Shown here: positions 1-8,411 of the stretch, in pieces
Numbering within the stretch: position 1 is the first letter of the stretch
How the letters are laid out: every line of letters starts with the position of its first letter
From: an uncultured Clostridium sp.
Lineage (GTDB): Bacteria; Bacillota; Clostridia; Clostridiales; Clostridiaceae
DNA: 64,000 nt
Assembly (NCBI GenBank): GCA_900539375.1
Contig: UQBY01000009.1
Location: 1-64,000, forward strand
Direction of reading: 5' to 3'
Position numbers and translations under genes: made by a program
Notes under the pieces: generated by a model
Database searches by the model: none
What the model was told of the DNA's origin: nothing
The model's input: only the letters and a program-made list of their open reading frames with translations

Positions 1-2197
1 CTCTCATATTTCCTTTTCCAACAGAATCTGTTGTTAATGTTCCATTACATTGAATTTTATTTCCTGTTATAGCATCTACATAAGTTCCAGCTGGTATTCC
101 TGTAAATGTTGCTGAACCACTTATAGAAACACATACAAAGCTATCTTCTCCATCTGCTGTATAACGTCTCTTAAATGCCATTCCATTTCCTGAAACTCCA
201 TCTACTGAGTATTGTCCTTTTCTTAAAGCAGGAATAGCCCTTCTTATTTTATTAAGTCTTTGAATATGTTTTGATAAAGGTGAATTTAAAGTTTGTGCCA
301 TTGTACCTGTTGCATTTGAATACTCTGAAAAATCAGTAACATCTACTGAACCTTCTAGATAATCTCCAAAGTATGCTCTTCCACTTGTACTTAATGGAGC
401 ACTACTACCATAATCTGCCTTCTTTCCTGCTTGGAATTCTACTTCACTTCCATAATATACACAAGGTATTCCTCTAAAAGTAAACATTAAATCTAAATTT
501 TCAGCCCAAGCATCAGTTCCACCTGCATATCTATTTTCATCATTACCATTTATAGATGGACCATAGTCATGAGAATCTACATAAGTTACATTCCATGTAG
601 AATCATTCATATATTTATCTTCTTCCTTTCCAATATTAAAGGCTTTTTGTGCATATTCAAAGTTAAAGTGCATTGCATAATCTATTACTCCCATTCCAGA
701 ATTTTCACTATAATCTGGTGTATGATAGTTGTTTCCATTTAAAAATGCATTGTCACTTGTTCTTTGAGACTCAGCAGATTTTCCTCCATCATCATATGCT
801 TGCTTACATAATTTCAAATTGTCCTTACCATCTACTGAATCATAATTCCAACCATAATCTTTTGTTTCTTTCCAAGTGTAATATGGTGGTGATACTTGAG
901 GTACTCCATGGTTAAATACTTCTGATACTCTTGAAGCTACTTCTCCAAACATATAGAAATCATTATTTCCATTTTCAGCAGCCTTTTTCTTAAAGGCATC
1001 AAGGAATACACTATTAAAAGTTAATCTTGATATATGTTTTACTGTATCTATTCTAAAAGCATCTACACCCATATCTATATATTTGTCATATGCATCTACT
1101 AGATAATTATAAACAGTAGGGTTTTCTGTATTAAGTTCCATACAATCCCCTGCAAATTGACCTGTAGTTACAGTAAAGTCTTCCCATCCAATATCAACAT
1201 TTTTACGATATACAAAATCTTGAGACTTCATTGCATTGTCTCTTGCATGATATTGGTAATCTGGAGTTAGGGAATCATAATTACTTGGAAGTACTCCATT
1301 TACATCATTTTTAACAGTTAGTGAACTATTTCCTGTTACTCCTTCTGTTAATGTATTTTCCTTTGTCATAATTGGGAATAAGTTTTCTTCTCCATTATTT
1401 GAAGTATGATTTAATACTATATCTTGAATTACTTTTATTCCTTTTTCATGACAAGCATTTATTAAATCTTGATAAGTAGCCCCTTCAGATTCATAACGAG
1501 GATCAACTTTTGAGAAATTAATTGCATGATATCCATGAAAGTCATAAGATGAACCATTTTCAACTACTGGTGTTATCCATATTGCAGTAAACCCCATAGC
1601 TTTAATATAATCAAGCTTTTCTATAAGTCCTTTAAAATCTCCTCTCCAAGCTGGGTCTGAATCTGGATTTCCTGCTTTAGCATCATCTATACAGTGAACA
1701 TTATTTGATGAATCTCCATCATAAAATCTTGAAGTCATAACAAAATATATAGTTTCATCTCTAAAATCTCCACCTAGGGCTTCTCCTCCGCCACCACTAC
1801 TTCCTGAATCATATGGGTTTTTATTATACCATTTGTTGTCTTTATACCACCAAGTTCCTGTTTTTCTTGTTAAATCTGCTGTTTGCACTCCATTTGTGCT
1901 AAATAACATATTAATTTTTGTTACATTAGGGAAAGTAGCCTTATACCAATTGCCACCTTTTTGAGATGAATCTAATTCCATTTCTTCCCCTGGGAATTCT
2001 ACTTCTAAATTCTTAGGATTAGAATTCCAATAATAAATGTTAGGTGTTCCTGATTTACATTCATAATAAATTGTTACACCCTTTTGTTCTTGAGCTGCTT
2101 TAACTACTGTTTTATTAGAATCAAATTTATATTTTACTCCAAGTCCTGCACTAATTAAAGAAGTTGCTATTAATATTGATAATAATAGTTTCTTCAT
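1..2197 (-). CDS. Secreted alpha-amylase with starch-binding module (3' end beyond window)
   Basis: This is a glycoside hydrolase family 13 alpha-amylase that would hydrolyse starch outside the cell. The ATG at 2195-2197 follows a strong GGGGAGGG ribosome binding site. The N-terminus (MKKLLLSILIATSLISAG) is a signal peptide. Residues about 35-125 are aromatic-rich and resemble CBM25/26-type starch-binding modules. A glycine-rich linker (SGSSGGGG) leads into the catalytic barrel. GH13 motifs are visible: DAFRIDTVKH carries the nucleophile Asp, FGEVASR carries the acid/base Glu, and YVDSHDYG is region IV. The last readable codons are in the C-terminal beta-sandwich, so the gene continues past base 1. 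It is monocistronic in this view, with its own promoter at 2235-2263. The family assignment is firm. Exact substrate preference cannot be read. Confidence 0.93.
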   Translation of the reverse strand, partial: MKKLLLSILIATSLISAGLGVKYKFDSNKTVVKAAQEQKGVTIYYECKSGTPNIYYWNSNPKNLEVEFPGEEMELDSSQKGGNWYKATFPNVTKINMLFSTNGVQTADLTRKTGTWWYKDNKWYNKNPYDSGSSGGGGEALGGDFRDETIYFVMTSRFYDGDSSNNVHCIDDAKAGNPDSDPAWRGDFKGLIEKLDYIKAMGFTAIWITPVVENGSSYDFHGYHAINFSKVDPRYESEGATYQDLINACHEKGIKVIQDIVLNHTSNNGEENLFPIMTKENTLTEGVTGNSSLTVKNDVNGVLPSNYDSLTPDYQYHARDNAMKSQDFVYRKNVDIGWEDFTVTTGQFAGDCMELNTENPTVYNYLVDAYDKYIDMGVDAFRIDTVKHISRLTFNSVFLDAFKKKAAENGNNDFYMFGEVASRVSEVFNHGVPQVSPPYYTWKETKDYGWNYDSVDGKDNLKLCKQAYDDGGKSAESQRTSDNAFLNGNNYHTPDYSENSGMGVIDYAMHFNFEYAQKAFNIGKEEDKYMNDSTWNVTYVDSHDYGPSINGNDENRYAGGTDAWAENLDLMFTFRGIPCVYYGSEVEFQAGKKADYGSSAPLSTSGRAYFGDYLEGSVDVTDFSEYSNATGTMAQTLNSPLSKHIQRLNKIRRAIPALRKGQYSVDGVSGNGMAFKRRYTADGEDSFVCVSISGSATFTGIPAGTYVDAITGNKIQCNGTLTTDSVGKGNMR

Positions 2198-2234
2198 TTT
2201 TTCCCTCCCCATTTTATTAAATTTATTACCTTTA

Positions 2235-2264
2235 ATTATACAACTTTGGTAATCGTTTAACAAG
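2235..2264 (-). promoter_or_regulatory. Amylase promoter with overlapping cre/LacI-type operator
   Basis: On the minus strand a -35 TTGTTA (2258-2263) and a -10 TATAAT (2235-2240) are 17 bases apart. The sequence TTGTTAAACGATTACCAA (2246-2263) covers the -35 and part of the spacer. It is an imperfect palindrome around a central CG, as in CcpA cre or LacI/MalR-type operators. Repression by a sugar-responsive regulator is an inference. The rest of the 2198-2536 gap is AT-rich and, apart from the hydG terminator, shows nothing recognisable. Confidence 0.6.
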
Positions 2265-2470
2265 ACAAATTATTTATTTACTATAATTTGATTAAATTTT
2301 ATATAAGCTTTTTAACTATTTTTGTCTTATATTTTATTTGTCTTTTACATTCAATTCTTTTTCTTCTAATAAGAGTAAATTTTTAAACTTGTTTCTTTTA
2401 TTAAGCTTTATTATTCTTAGCAATTTATTTACAGTTTTCAAAATATATAATTTTCTATGTAATAAAAAAT

Positions 2471-2514
2471 AATAAAAAATGAAAAGGAAATTAATAGTTT
2501 ATTACCTTTTCATT
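2471..2514 (-). terminator. Terminator of the hydG operon
   Basis: A perfect 10-bp stem (AATGAAAAGG with CCTTTTCATT on the minus strand) lies 23 bases after the hydG stop. Its loop is about 17 bases and a T-rich tract follows. Confidence 0.75.
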
Positions 2515-2536
2515 TCTTATTATTTATATTAAATTT

Positions 2537-3955
2537 CTAAAATCTAAAATCACGTTTTCCTTCTTCAATGTTTTTTAAATTTTCTATAACTATATTTCTT
2601 ACCTTTTCATTAGGTATTTTATTAAGTTGCTCTTTTATTACCATTTCTCCTTCAGCTTTTGTTTTATCTGAGGCATAATCTTCTAAATATTCTTTTAAAG
2701 TCATAAGAGCATTAGGTTGACAACAGTTTGCAATTTGACCTGCTTTTACAAGTTGCATAAATCTATCTCCTGTTCTTCCTTCTCTATAACAAGCTGTACA
2801 AAAACTTGGAATATGCCCCATTTCTAAAAGCCAGTTTACAATTTCATCTAAAGTTCTATTATCACTTACATCAAATTGTGCAGAATTATCTTCTTTCTTT
2901 TCTTTTTCTGCATATCCACCAACACTTGTACTTGAGGCTCCACTTATTTGAGAAACTCCTAAATGAAGAACTCTTTCTCTTGATTTTTGAGATTCTCTTG
3001 TTGAAACAATAAGTCCTGTATAAGGAACTGCTATTCTTAAAACTGCAACTATTTTTGCAAAAATATCATCTGAAATAGCATTTGTATATTCCTCTGGATT
3101 TATATCATCTGCTGGACATATTCTTGGAACACTTATTGTATGAGGTCCTACTCCAAAAGCTGCTTCTAAATGTTCAGCATGCATTAATATTCCAACAAAG
3201 TCATAACGATACATATTTAATCCATATAAAACTCCAAGGCCTACATCATCAATTCCACCTTCCATAGCTCTATCCATAGCTTCTGTATGATATGCATAAT
3301 CATGTTTTGGCCCTGTTGGGTGAAGATTTTCATAGCTTTCTTTATTATAAGTTTCTTGAAATAGTATATATGTACCTATTCCTGCTTCTTTAAGCTTTCT
3401 ATAATTTTCAACAGTTGTTGCTGCTATATTTACATTTACCCTTCTTATAGCACCATTTTTATGTTTTATGCTATATATTGTTTTTATTGATTCTAAAATA
3501 TATTCTATTGGATTATTTAATGGGTCTTCTCCAGCTTCAAGAGCAAGTCTTTTATGACCTAAATCCTGAAGAGCTATAACTTCTTTTTTTATTTCCTCTT
3601 GAGAAAGTTTCTTTCTTCTTATATGCTTATTTTTATGATGATATGGACAATATACACATCCATTAACACAATAATTTGATAAATAAAGAGGAGCAAACAT
3701 TACTATTCTATTTCCATAAAACTTTTCTTTTATTTCTTTAGCTAAAGCATATATTTCTTCATTTTTATCTTCAAGTTCACAATCTAATAAAAGAATTGCT
3801 TCTCTATGGGTAAGACCTTTTAAATTTTTAGCCTTATTTATTATACTTTCAATAAGTTCTCTATTATTTTTATTTTCTTTAGCAAACTTTAAACTTTCTA
3901 AAATCTCTTCATTGTTTATAAACTCTTCTGCTTTTTTTGACTTTGGATTATACAT
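2537..3955 (-). CDS. hydG: HydG, [FeFe]-hydrogenase H-cluster maturation radical SAM tyrosine lyase
   Basis: HydG cleaves tyrosine by radical SAM chemistry to make the CO and CN ligands for the [FeFe]-hydrogenase H-cluster. The 472-residue protein has the usual length. The radical SAM cluster motif CVNGCVYC (CX3CX2C) lies near residue 96. The C-terminal auxiliary cluster motif is seen as CTACYREGRTGD followed by ANCC. The ATG at 3955 has a GAAAGGAAG ribosome binding site. It lies 39 bases downstream of the TM1266-type regulator and is probably co-transcribed from the leader at 4247-4450. HydE and HydF are not in this window. The identification is very secure. Confidence 0.97.
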   Translation of the reverse strand: MYNPKSKKAEEFINNEEILESLKFAKENKNNRELIESIINKAKNLKGLTHREAILLLDCELEDKNEEIYALAKEIKEKFYGNRIVMFAPLYLSNYCVNGCVYCPYHHKNKHIRRKKLSQEEIKKEVIALQDLGHKRLALEAGEDPLNNPIEYILESIKTIYSIKHKNGAIRRVNVNIAATTVENYRKLKEAGIGTYILFQETYNKESYENLHPTGPKHDYAYHTEAMDRAMEGGIDDVGLGVLYGLNMYRYDFVGILMHAEHLEAAFGVGPHTISVPRICPADDINPEEYTNAISDDIFAKIVAVLRIAVPYTGLIVSTRESQKSRERVLHLGVSQISGASSTSVGGYAEKEKKEDNSAQFDVSDNRTLDEIVNWLLEMGHIPSFCTACYREGRTGDRFMQLVKAGQIANCCQPNALMTLKEYLEDYASDKTKAEGEMVIKEQLNKIPNEKVRNIVIENLKNIEEGKRDFRF

Positions 3956-3994
3956 ATTTTGTTATACTTCCTTTCATTTTTATCTTTCTTTGGT

Positions 3995-4246
3995 TTATTT
4001 ATTGTTTTTAGAATATATAGTTTTTACACTTATTCCTTTAATCATTCCAAGTTTTCCAGATAAGGAACTTATAACATCATTACTAGCATCTATTACAACA
4101 CTAATAATACTTACATTCTTTTTTCTGTAAGGTATCCCCATTCTTCCAATAAGATAAGGGGAATATTCATGTAAAATCTCATTTATTTTTCCAGCAGACT
4201 CTATATCTTCAACTATTATTCCAATTAACGCAATTCTAGTTTCCAT
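3995..4246 (-). CDS. TM1266-type iron-only hydrogenase system regulator
   Basis: This 83-residue protein has an ACT-like fold pattern (METRIALIGIIVEDIESAG, then NVSIISVVIDAS). It matches the small 'iron-only hydrogenase system regulator' family named after Thermotoga TM1266, which usually sits beside hydE/F/G. Its molecular role is not established; a regulatory function is inferred from context. The start at 4246 has a GGGAGGAG ribosome binding site. Its mRNA begins with a long leader that ends in a terminator about 25 bases before the start codon. Confidence 0.88.
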   Translation of the reverse strand: METRIALIGIIVEDIESAGKINEILHEYSPYLIGRMGIPYRKKNVSIISVVIDASNDVISSLSGKLGMIKGISVKTIYSKNNK

Positions 4247-4450
4247 AAAACTCCTCCCTTTTTCTTAAATAAAAAAATCCTTACACCAAAAAGGCATAAG
4301 GATAGCATAAAAATTCTATCTTATTGTAATCGCCTTATAACTTGGGACTAACCCTCATAAACTTCAGAACGACTTTTTAAAATTCCCCTTTTTCTTAGGC
4401 TTATCCTTTGAAATTGGGCATTATTAAGTTTAACATTTTTAAATAAACTT
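4247..4450 (-). promoter_or_regulatory. Structured leader of the TM1266-hydG operon, possible riboswitch or attenuator
   Basis: About 200 bases separate the upstream gene (ends at 4459) from the regulator start. The minus-strand RNA contains several self-complementary blocks, including GATAG/CTATC around 4301-4320, and ends in the terminator at 4271-4303. It is unusually rich in G/C blocks (GCCTAAG, GGGGAA, GGGTTAGTCCC, AAGGCG) for an intergenic stretch in this genome. I could not match it to T-box, SAM, TPP, FMN, cobalamin, purine, c-di-GMP or 6S consensus features. Regulation of hydG by termination/antitermination is therefore an inference. Confidence 0.5.
4271..4303 (-). terminator. Intrinsic terminator in the hydG operon leader
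   Basis: On the minus strand ATCCTTATGCC pairs with GGTGTAAGGAT (two G-U pairs) around a five-T loop. A run of seven T follows. It lies only 25 bases before the start codon of the TM1266-type gene. This is the position of a conditional terminator rather than of a terminator for the gene upstream, which ends 155 bases earlier. Confidence 0.8.
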
Positions 4451-4458
4451 TTCAAGCC

Positions 4459-4944
4459 TTAAAATTTTTCTATTATTATATCCTTTATTTTTGAAACATT
4501 CCCATAACCTGAACAAATATAACTATCATCATAAGTATTTATAATAATAGCATTTTTTCTTAAATCTATAGAATCTATATCTTTAAATTTAATAGAAAAT
4601 TCTCTTAGTTTTGTAGAAAAACTTTCATTTGCAATTCCTTTTACTCCAAATTCAGTAACAATTATAAATCTTTTTTCATCTTGTTTTTCCATTACTTTTG
4701 AAACTATAACTCCAATTATAGTACCCATAATAAATGAAATTATTAAAATCTTTATAAAATAATCAGTTGATGTTATTTCTTTATCTTCAACAATTACAGG
4801 AATTAAATATGCCATTATAAATTGAATAAAAAATTCCAATAAATATATAATAAAGAATATCAATACTTTATTTATTTTCTTTTTTTCTCCTTCAATTAAT
4901 ACTTTCATTTTTATTTTCTCTCCATTAATTAATATATTTTCCAT
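4459..4944 (-). CDS. Two-helix membrane protein of unknown function
   Basis: This 161-residue protein belongs to no family I recognise. A charged N-terminus is followed by two hydrophobic helices (about residues 28-52 and 66-87). A soluble C-terminal domain follows, with alternating beta-like segments (RFIIVTEFGVKGIA, NAIIINTYDDSY). The layout resembles small YcxB-like or PH-like membrane proteins, but this is only an impression. The ATG at 4944 lacks a strong ribosome binding site. Codon use is like its neighbours. It is followed by the leader of the hydG operon. Confidence 0.6.
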   Translation of the reverse strand: MENILINGEKIKMKVLIEGEKKKINKVLIFFIIYLLEFFIQFIMAYLIPVIVEDKEITSTDYFIKILIISFIMGTIIGVIVSKVMEKQDEKRFIIVTEFGVKGIANESFSTKLREFSIKFKDIDSIDLRKNAIIINTYDDSYICSGYGNVSKIKDIIIEKF

Positions 4945-5035
4945 AAATTAATTATAAATGGATTTTGTTGCAAATGCAATATTTTTGTATTATTAAAATA
5001 ATTATTGTCGTTTTTTAAATATGATATTATTTTCA

Positions 5036-5060
5036 TAAAAAAAGGCTATGTATAAGCCTA
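5036..5060 (-). terminator. Terminator after the HAD phosphatase gene
   Basis: On the minus strand AGGCT pairs with AGCCT around a seven-base loop and is followed by seven T. Just before it, 5064-5101 holds a second, longer inverted repeat (AAATACA...TGTATTT enclosing GTAAA...TTTAC), so transcripts would end in a tandem hairpin. Confidence 0.7.
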
Positions 5061-5118
5061 TATAAATACAATGTCGTAAAGCCTTTACTGTATTTATATT
5101 GATTATACTATAGTCTTT

Positions 5119-5778
5119 TTATTCCATACTTTTTATATATTCTTTTATTTCTATTAAATTTTTAAAATTCTTATAGCTATATTTTAAAATACTTTCATCA
5201 GCTTTTTTTAAATCTTCAACATGAAAGCCCATCATTTTTGCATTAAAAGCTGCCTTTATTCCTGCTTCAGAATCTTCTATTACTATACAATTTTCAGGAT
5301 TTACACAAACTTTTTCTGCTGCTTTTAAAAATATTTCTGGGTCAGGCTTTGAGTTAGTAATATCTTCAGAACATACTATTGCATCAAAAATATTTTCTAT
5401 TTTTGCATGACTTACTTGAATCTTTACCCTTTCTCTTTTTGCTGATGTAGCTAATGCTATTTTATATCCATTTTCTTTTAAAAACTCTAGTAGTTCTAAT
5501 GCTCCTTCTTTTAAAGGCACTTTATTATTTTCAACAGCCTTTTTAAGCATTTTATCTTTTTCTATGTACATTTTATCTATAGGTAAATCTTCACCAAATT
5601 TTTCTTTAAAGATTTCCTTAACCTTTTTTCGCCCTCTTCCCATTACTGATATATATATCTCTTTTTTCATTTTATATCCATACTTTTTGAAAATAGCTTC
5701 CCATTCTTTTAGGTATTCTCTTTCTGTATCAAATATTACTCCATCCATATCAAATAATACTGCTTTTATCTTATTCAT
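5119..5778 (-). CDS. HAD-superfamily phosphatase, beta-phosphoglucomutase-like
   Basis: This 219-residue soluble protein has all the HAD motifs. DMDGVIFDTE near the N-terminus carries the nucleophile and acid/base aspartates. LATSAKRERV is motif II, the Lys in SKPDPEIFLKAA is motif III, and VIEDSEAGIKAAF is motif IV. The helical cap between motifs I and II is of the beta-phosphoglucomutase/phosphoglycolate phosphatase type. The substrate cannot be predicted reliably. It starts 27 bases after the BlaI-type gene ends and may be co-transcribed with it. Confidence 0.88.
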   Translation of the reverse strand: MNKIKAVLFDMDGVIFDTEREYLKEWEAIFKKYGYKMKKEIYISVMGRGRKKVKEIFKEKFGEDLPIDKMYIEKDKMLKKAVENNKVPLKEGALELLEFLKENGYKIALATSAKRERVKIQVSHAKIENIFDAIVCSEDITNSKPDPEIFLKAAEKVCVNPENCIVIEDSEAGIKAAFNAKMMGFHVEDLKKADESILKYSYKNFKNLIEIKEYIKSME

Positions 5779-5805
5779 TTTTTCTCCAGTAATTAATTAT
5801 TTTTT

Positions 5806-6171
5806 CTATATTTCTTTTAATTCTTTTAATAATTCTTCCTTTGTTATTTCTTTAGAATCTAAAAGACCTGCAAAAAGTTTTTTAACTGAATTACTAAATA
5901 CATTTTCTAAATAATACTTTGTTGCAAAATCTAAATAATCTTGTCTTTTTACTAAAGGTGTGTATCTATTCATTCTTAACTCTCTATCTATTTTTAGAAA
6001 ATTCTTTTTTTCTAGTCTTCCAAGTATTGTTAAAGTGGTTGTTCTCTTCCAATCATTTTTTTCTAAAAAATAATCTGTTAATACTTTTGAAAATACATCA
6101 CCTTCCTTCTTTCTCTCCCAAATAACTTGCATAACTTCTAATTCTGCATCTGGTATTTTTATTAATTCCAT
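5806..6171 (-). CDS. BlaI/MecI/CopY-family transcriptional repressor
   Basis: This 121-residue protein has the winged-helix pattern of BlaI-family repressors: PDAELEVMQVIWE at the N-terminus, then TTTLTILGRLEKKNFL as the recognition helix and wing. A C-terminal dimerisation helix follows. No BlaR1-type sensor protease or beta-lactamase is adjacent, so it is an orphan member. Its own promoter carries an inverted repeat (6193-6211) that fits autoregulation. The HAD phosphatase gene lies immediately downstream in the same direction. The inducing signal is unknown. Confidence 0.85.
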   Translation of the reverse strand: MELIKIPDAELEVMQVIWERKKEGDVFSKVLTDYFLEKNDWKRTTTLTILGRLEKKNFLKIDRELRMNRYTPLVKRQDYLDFATKYYLENVFSNSVKKLFAGLLDSKEITKEELLKELKEI

Positions 6172-6192
6172 TTAAATCACCTCTATAAATTA

Positions 6193-6231
6193 TTGTACTT
6201 TAATTATACAATATATGGATATTATTTTCAA
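6193..6231 (-). promoter_or_regulatory. BlaI-type gene promoter with inverted-repeat operator
   Basis: On the minus strand a -35 TTGAAA (6226-6231) and a -10 TATAAT (6203-6208) are 17 bases apart. TTGTA-N9-TACAA (6193-6211) covers the -10. BlaI-family operators are typically built on TACA/TGTA half sites, so self-repression is likely. Confidence 0.6.
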
Positions 6232-6311
6232 TATTTTCTATATTTTAAGTATATATTTATTTTCTATTTTAGTAAATAGATTCTACTAAAAAATTAAAAT
6301 TTAATGCAAAT

Positions 6312-6354
6312 AAAGAATTTTAAAGAAATTTTTAAATATTCTCTAAAATTCTTT
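6312..6354 (-). terminator. Probable terminator after the BceB-like permease gene
   Basis: A long A/T stem pairs AAAGAATTTTA with TAAAATTCTTT just after the permease stop. The T-tract is weak, so this could also be a symmetrical sequence without terminator function. Confidence 0.45.
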
Positions 6355-6362
6355 ATTTTATA

Positions 6363-8411
6363 TTAATCCTTTTTTATAATTGACTTACTTTGAAAATATG
6401 TTGCTATAAAATATCCACCATAAATTATTAATATAAATATAGCTGTCATAATTATTGATGGAAATAACCCCTCAGTTTGTGAAATGCCTTCTAAAATTAT
6501 ATTTGCAAACTTTATTCCAAATATTGAATGAACTATTGCTAACATTAATGGCATTATAAAAAATATTCCTATTTGCTTAAATAAAGCTTTATTTATTATT
6601 TTTTCATCAGTTCCTATTTTTCTTAAAATTTCATACCTTTGAATATTATCAGAGCTTTCAGAAAGTTCCTTTAAAGCAAGTATTGCAGCTGATGATATTA
6701 AAAATATTACACCTAAATATATTCCTATAAATGTAACTACTGCTCCAAGCCCTATACTTGAGTCATAAATAGAAATTTTGCTTCTAACATTTAAATTACT
6801 ATTACTATCATATCCATCTAAATTTAATGCTAAAATTTTATTTTCAACCTTTTGTTTTTCTTCATCACTATTTCCTTTATAAATTGCTGTAAAATGATTT
6901 GTTTTTCTTAAAAACTCTTCTCCTTCTATAGCCTCATCTGGAACTAATATAATACCTGTATTTGTATGACCACTTGATATATCTAAAAATCCTTTAACAC
7001 ATTCTTTATATTTAGGAGAATATTCTTTTCCATTTATATTTATTTTAGTTCCCTTTTCTAAAGCTTTATCTCTAAATACTTTCATATTATCATAATCACA
7101 TAATACTATATATTCATTATCCTTTAGTGTTAATTCTTTTGCTTTAAATATCTTTGCAATTTTATTATAATCTGAAATTTTTACAATTCCTTCACTTTTA
7201 TATATTAAAAGACTTGGTAATTGATTTAAAGCTTCTTTTACTGTTTCTCCTAAAGTAGTTCTTAACGTTATGTTGGGATTTTGGTATTCTGTAATTTCGC
7301 AAAAATTGCTAAAACTTTCATTAAAATCTAATGAGAATTTTTTCAAATCATCTTCTATACTTACTTTAGAATTTTCTATATTCTCTTTTGTTCCTTCATT
7401 TAAATCCATAGACTTAGTAATTGAAATATCCGCAGGTGTCACTTCTGTTAAATTATCTCTTAAAGATTTATTTAAAGATAATGCTGAAGATAAAATGCTT
7501 ATTGTAAAAAATAGCATTAAACATATTACAGTCATTGAAAATACTGTTGTATTTATTTTACTATCTATTTGTCTTAAAACAAATGCATTTAAATCTTTTA
7601 AATATATTTTTTTATTAGATTGAATTAATTTTAATAAAAAACCTGATAAAGACCAAAAGAATAAAAATGTCCCAACTACTCCAAGAGCTATTGCCATTAA
7701 TAGCTGCTTTCCACTTAATATATTAGCATCTGATGTTACTTTATAGTAAGCTAAAGCAAGTATTCCTATAGATACTAAAAACATAAGAACTGATAATTTT
7801 TTATTTTTTAGCTTTACTTTTTCATTTTTCTTTGAAGCTGTTAATAAATCTATTAAATTATAATTTGATATTGTAACTGTATTAAATATCATTACTAAAA
7901 GATACATTATTCCAAAATATATTATTGTTTTTACCATAGCAGCTTGTGAAAATACAAATTTATATCCAGTCATATCTGCTTCAAACATTTTTGCTACAAC
8001 TACTGACATAAGTTGTGAGGCAAAAATACCAATTATTAATCCAACTATTAAAGAAATTATTCCTATAATTAAAGTTTCAATAAAAAGTATTTTTGAAATT
8101 TTCCCCTTTCCCATGCCAAGGGTCATATATACTCCAAATTCTTTTTTTCTTCTTTTAATTAAGAAATTATTTGCATATACTATTAAAAATCCTAATATAA
8201 ATGATACAAAAACAGATACTCCAGCTAAAAGACTTAACATAAGCTTTATTATTTCTCTTGTAGAACTTGAAATATCAAGCATTGCTTGCTGAGAATCCAT
8301 AGAATTAAACACATAAAATATTGCAACTCCAAGTATAAGAGTTAAAAAATAAATGGCATAATCTTTAAAACTCTTCTTTATATTTTTTAGTGAAAGCTTA
8401 AATAACATCAT
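6363..8411 (-). CDS. BceB-like ABC transporter permease (FtsX family)
   Basis: This 682-residue membrane protein has the ten-helix layout of BceB/VraG permeases. One N-terminal helix is followed by a cluster of three (about residues 55-165), more helices, a large extracytoplasmic domain (about 310-530) and a C-terminal helix bundle with an FtsX-type core. BceB proteins form sensor-transporters for cell-wall-targeting peptides and signal through a BceS-type kinase. Its start overlaps the end of the ATPase gene by 14 bases, so the two are translationally coupled. The matching kinase and regulator lie at 11137-12818, separated by an inserted three-gene module. The peptide recognised cannot be read. 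Confidence 0.88.
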   Translation of the reverse strand: MMLFKLSLKNIKKSFKDYAIYFLTLILGVAIFYVFNSMDSQQAMLDISSSTREIIKLMLSLLAGVSVFVSFILGFLIVYANNFLIKRRKKEFGVYMTLGMGKGKISKILFIETLIIGIISLIVGLIIGIFASQLMSVVVAKMFEADMTGYKFVFSQAAMVKTIIYFGIMYLLVMIFNTVTISNYNLIDLLTASKKNEKVKLKNKKLSVLMFLVSIGILALAYYKVTSDANILSGKQLLMAIALGVVGTFLFFWSLSGFLLKLIQSNKKIYLKDLNAFVLRQIDSKINTTVFSMTVICLMLFFTISILSSALSLNKSLRDNLTEVTPADISITKSMDLNEGTKENIENSKVSIEDDLKKFSLDFNESFSNFCEITEYQNPNITLRTTLGETVKEALNQLPSLLIYKSEGIVKISDYNKIAKIFKAKELTLKDNEYIVLCDYDNMKVFRDKALEKGTKININGKEYSPKYKECVKGFLDISSGHTNTGIILVPDEAIEGEEFLRKTNHFTAIYKGNSDEEKQKVENKILALNLDGYDSNSNLNVRSKISIYDSSIGLGAVVTFIGIYLGVIFLISSAAILALKELSESSDNIQRYEILRKIGTDEKIINKALFKQIGIFFIMPLMLAIVHSIFGIKFANIILEGISQTEGLFPSIIMTAIFILIIYGGYFIATYFQSKSIIKKD

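Noticed and set aside
673..915. Plus-strand frame of 80 codons, histidine-rich
   Set aside because: It is antisense to the GH13 catalytic domain of the left amylase.
4247..4450. Assignment of the hydG leader to a named riboswitch (T-box, SAM, cobalamin, c-di-GMP) or to 6S RNA
   Set aside because: None of the conserved core sequences of these classes could be found, so only an unnamed structured leader is reported.
5064..5101. Tandem inverted repeat as a possible small RNA or attachment site
   Set aside because: It lies directly next to the terminator after the HAD gene and is most simply part of the transcript end; no flanking duplication was seen.
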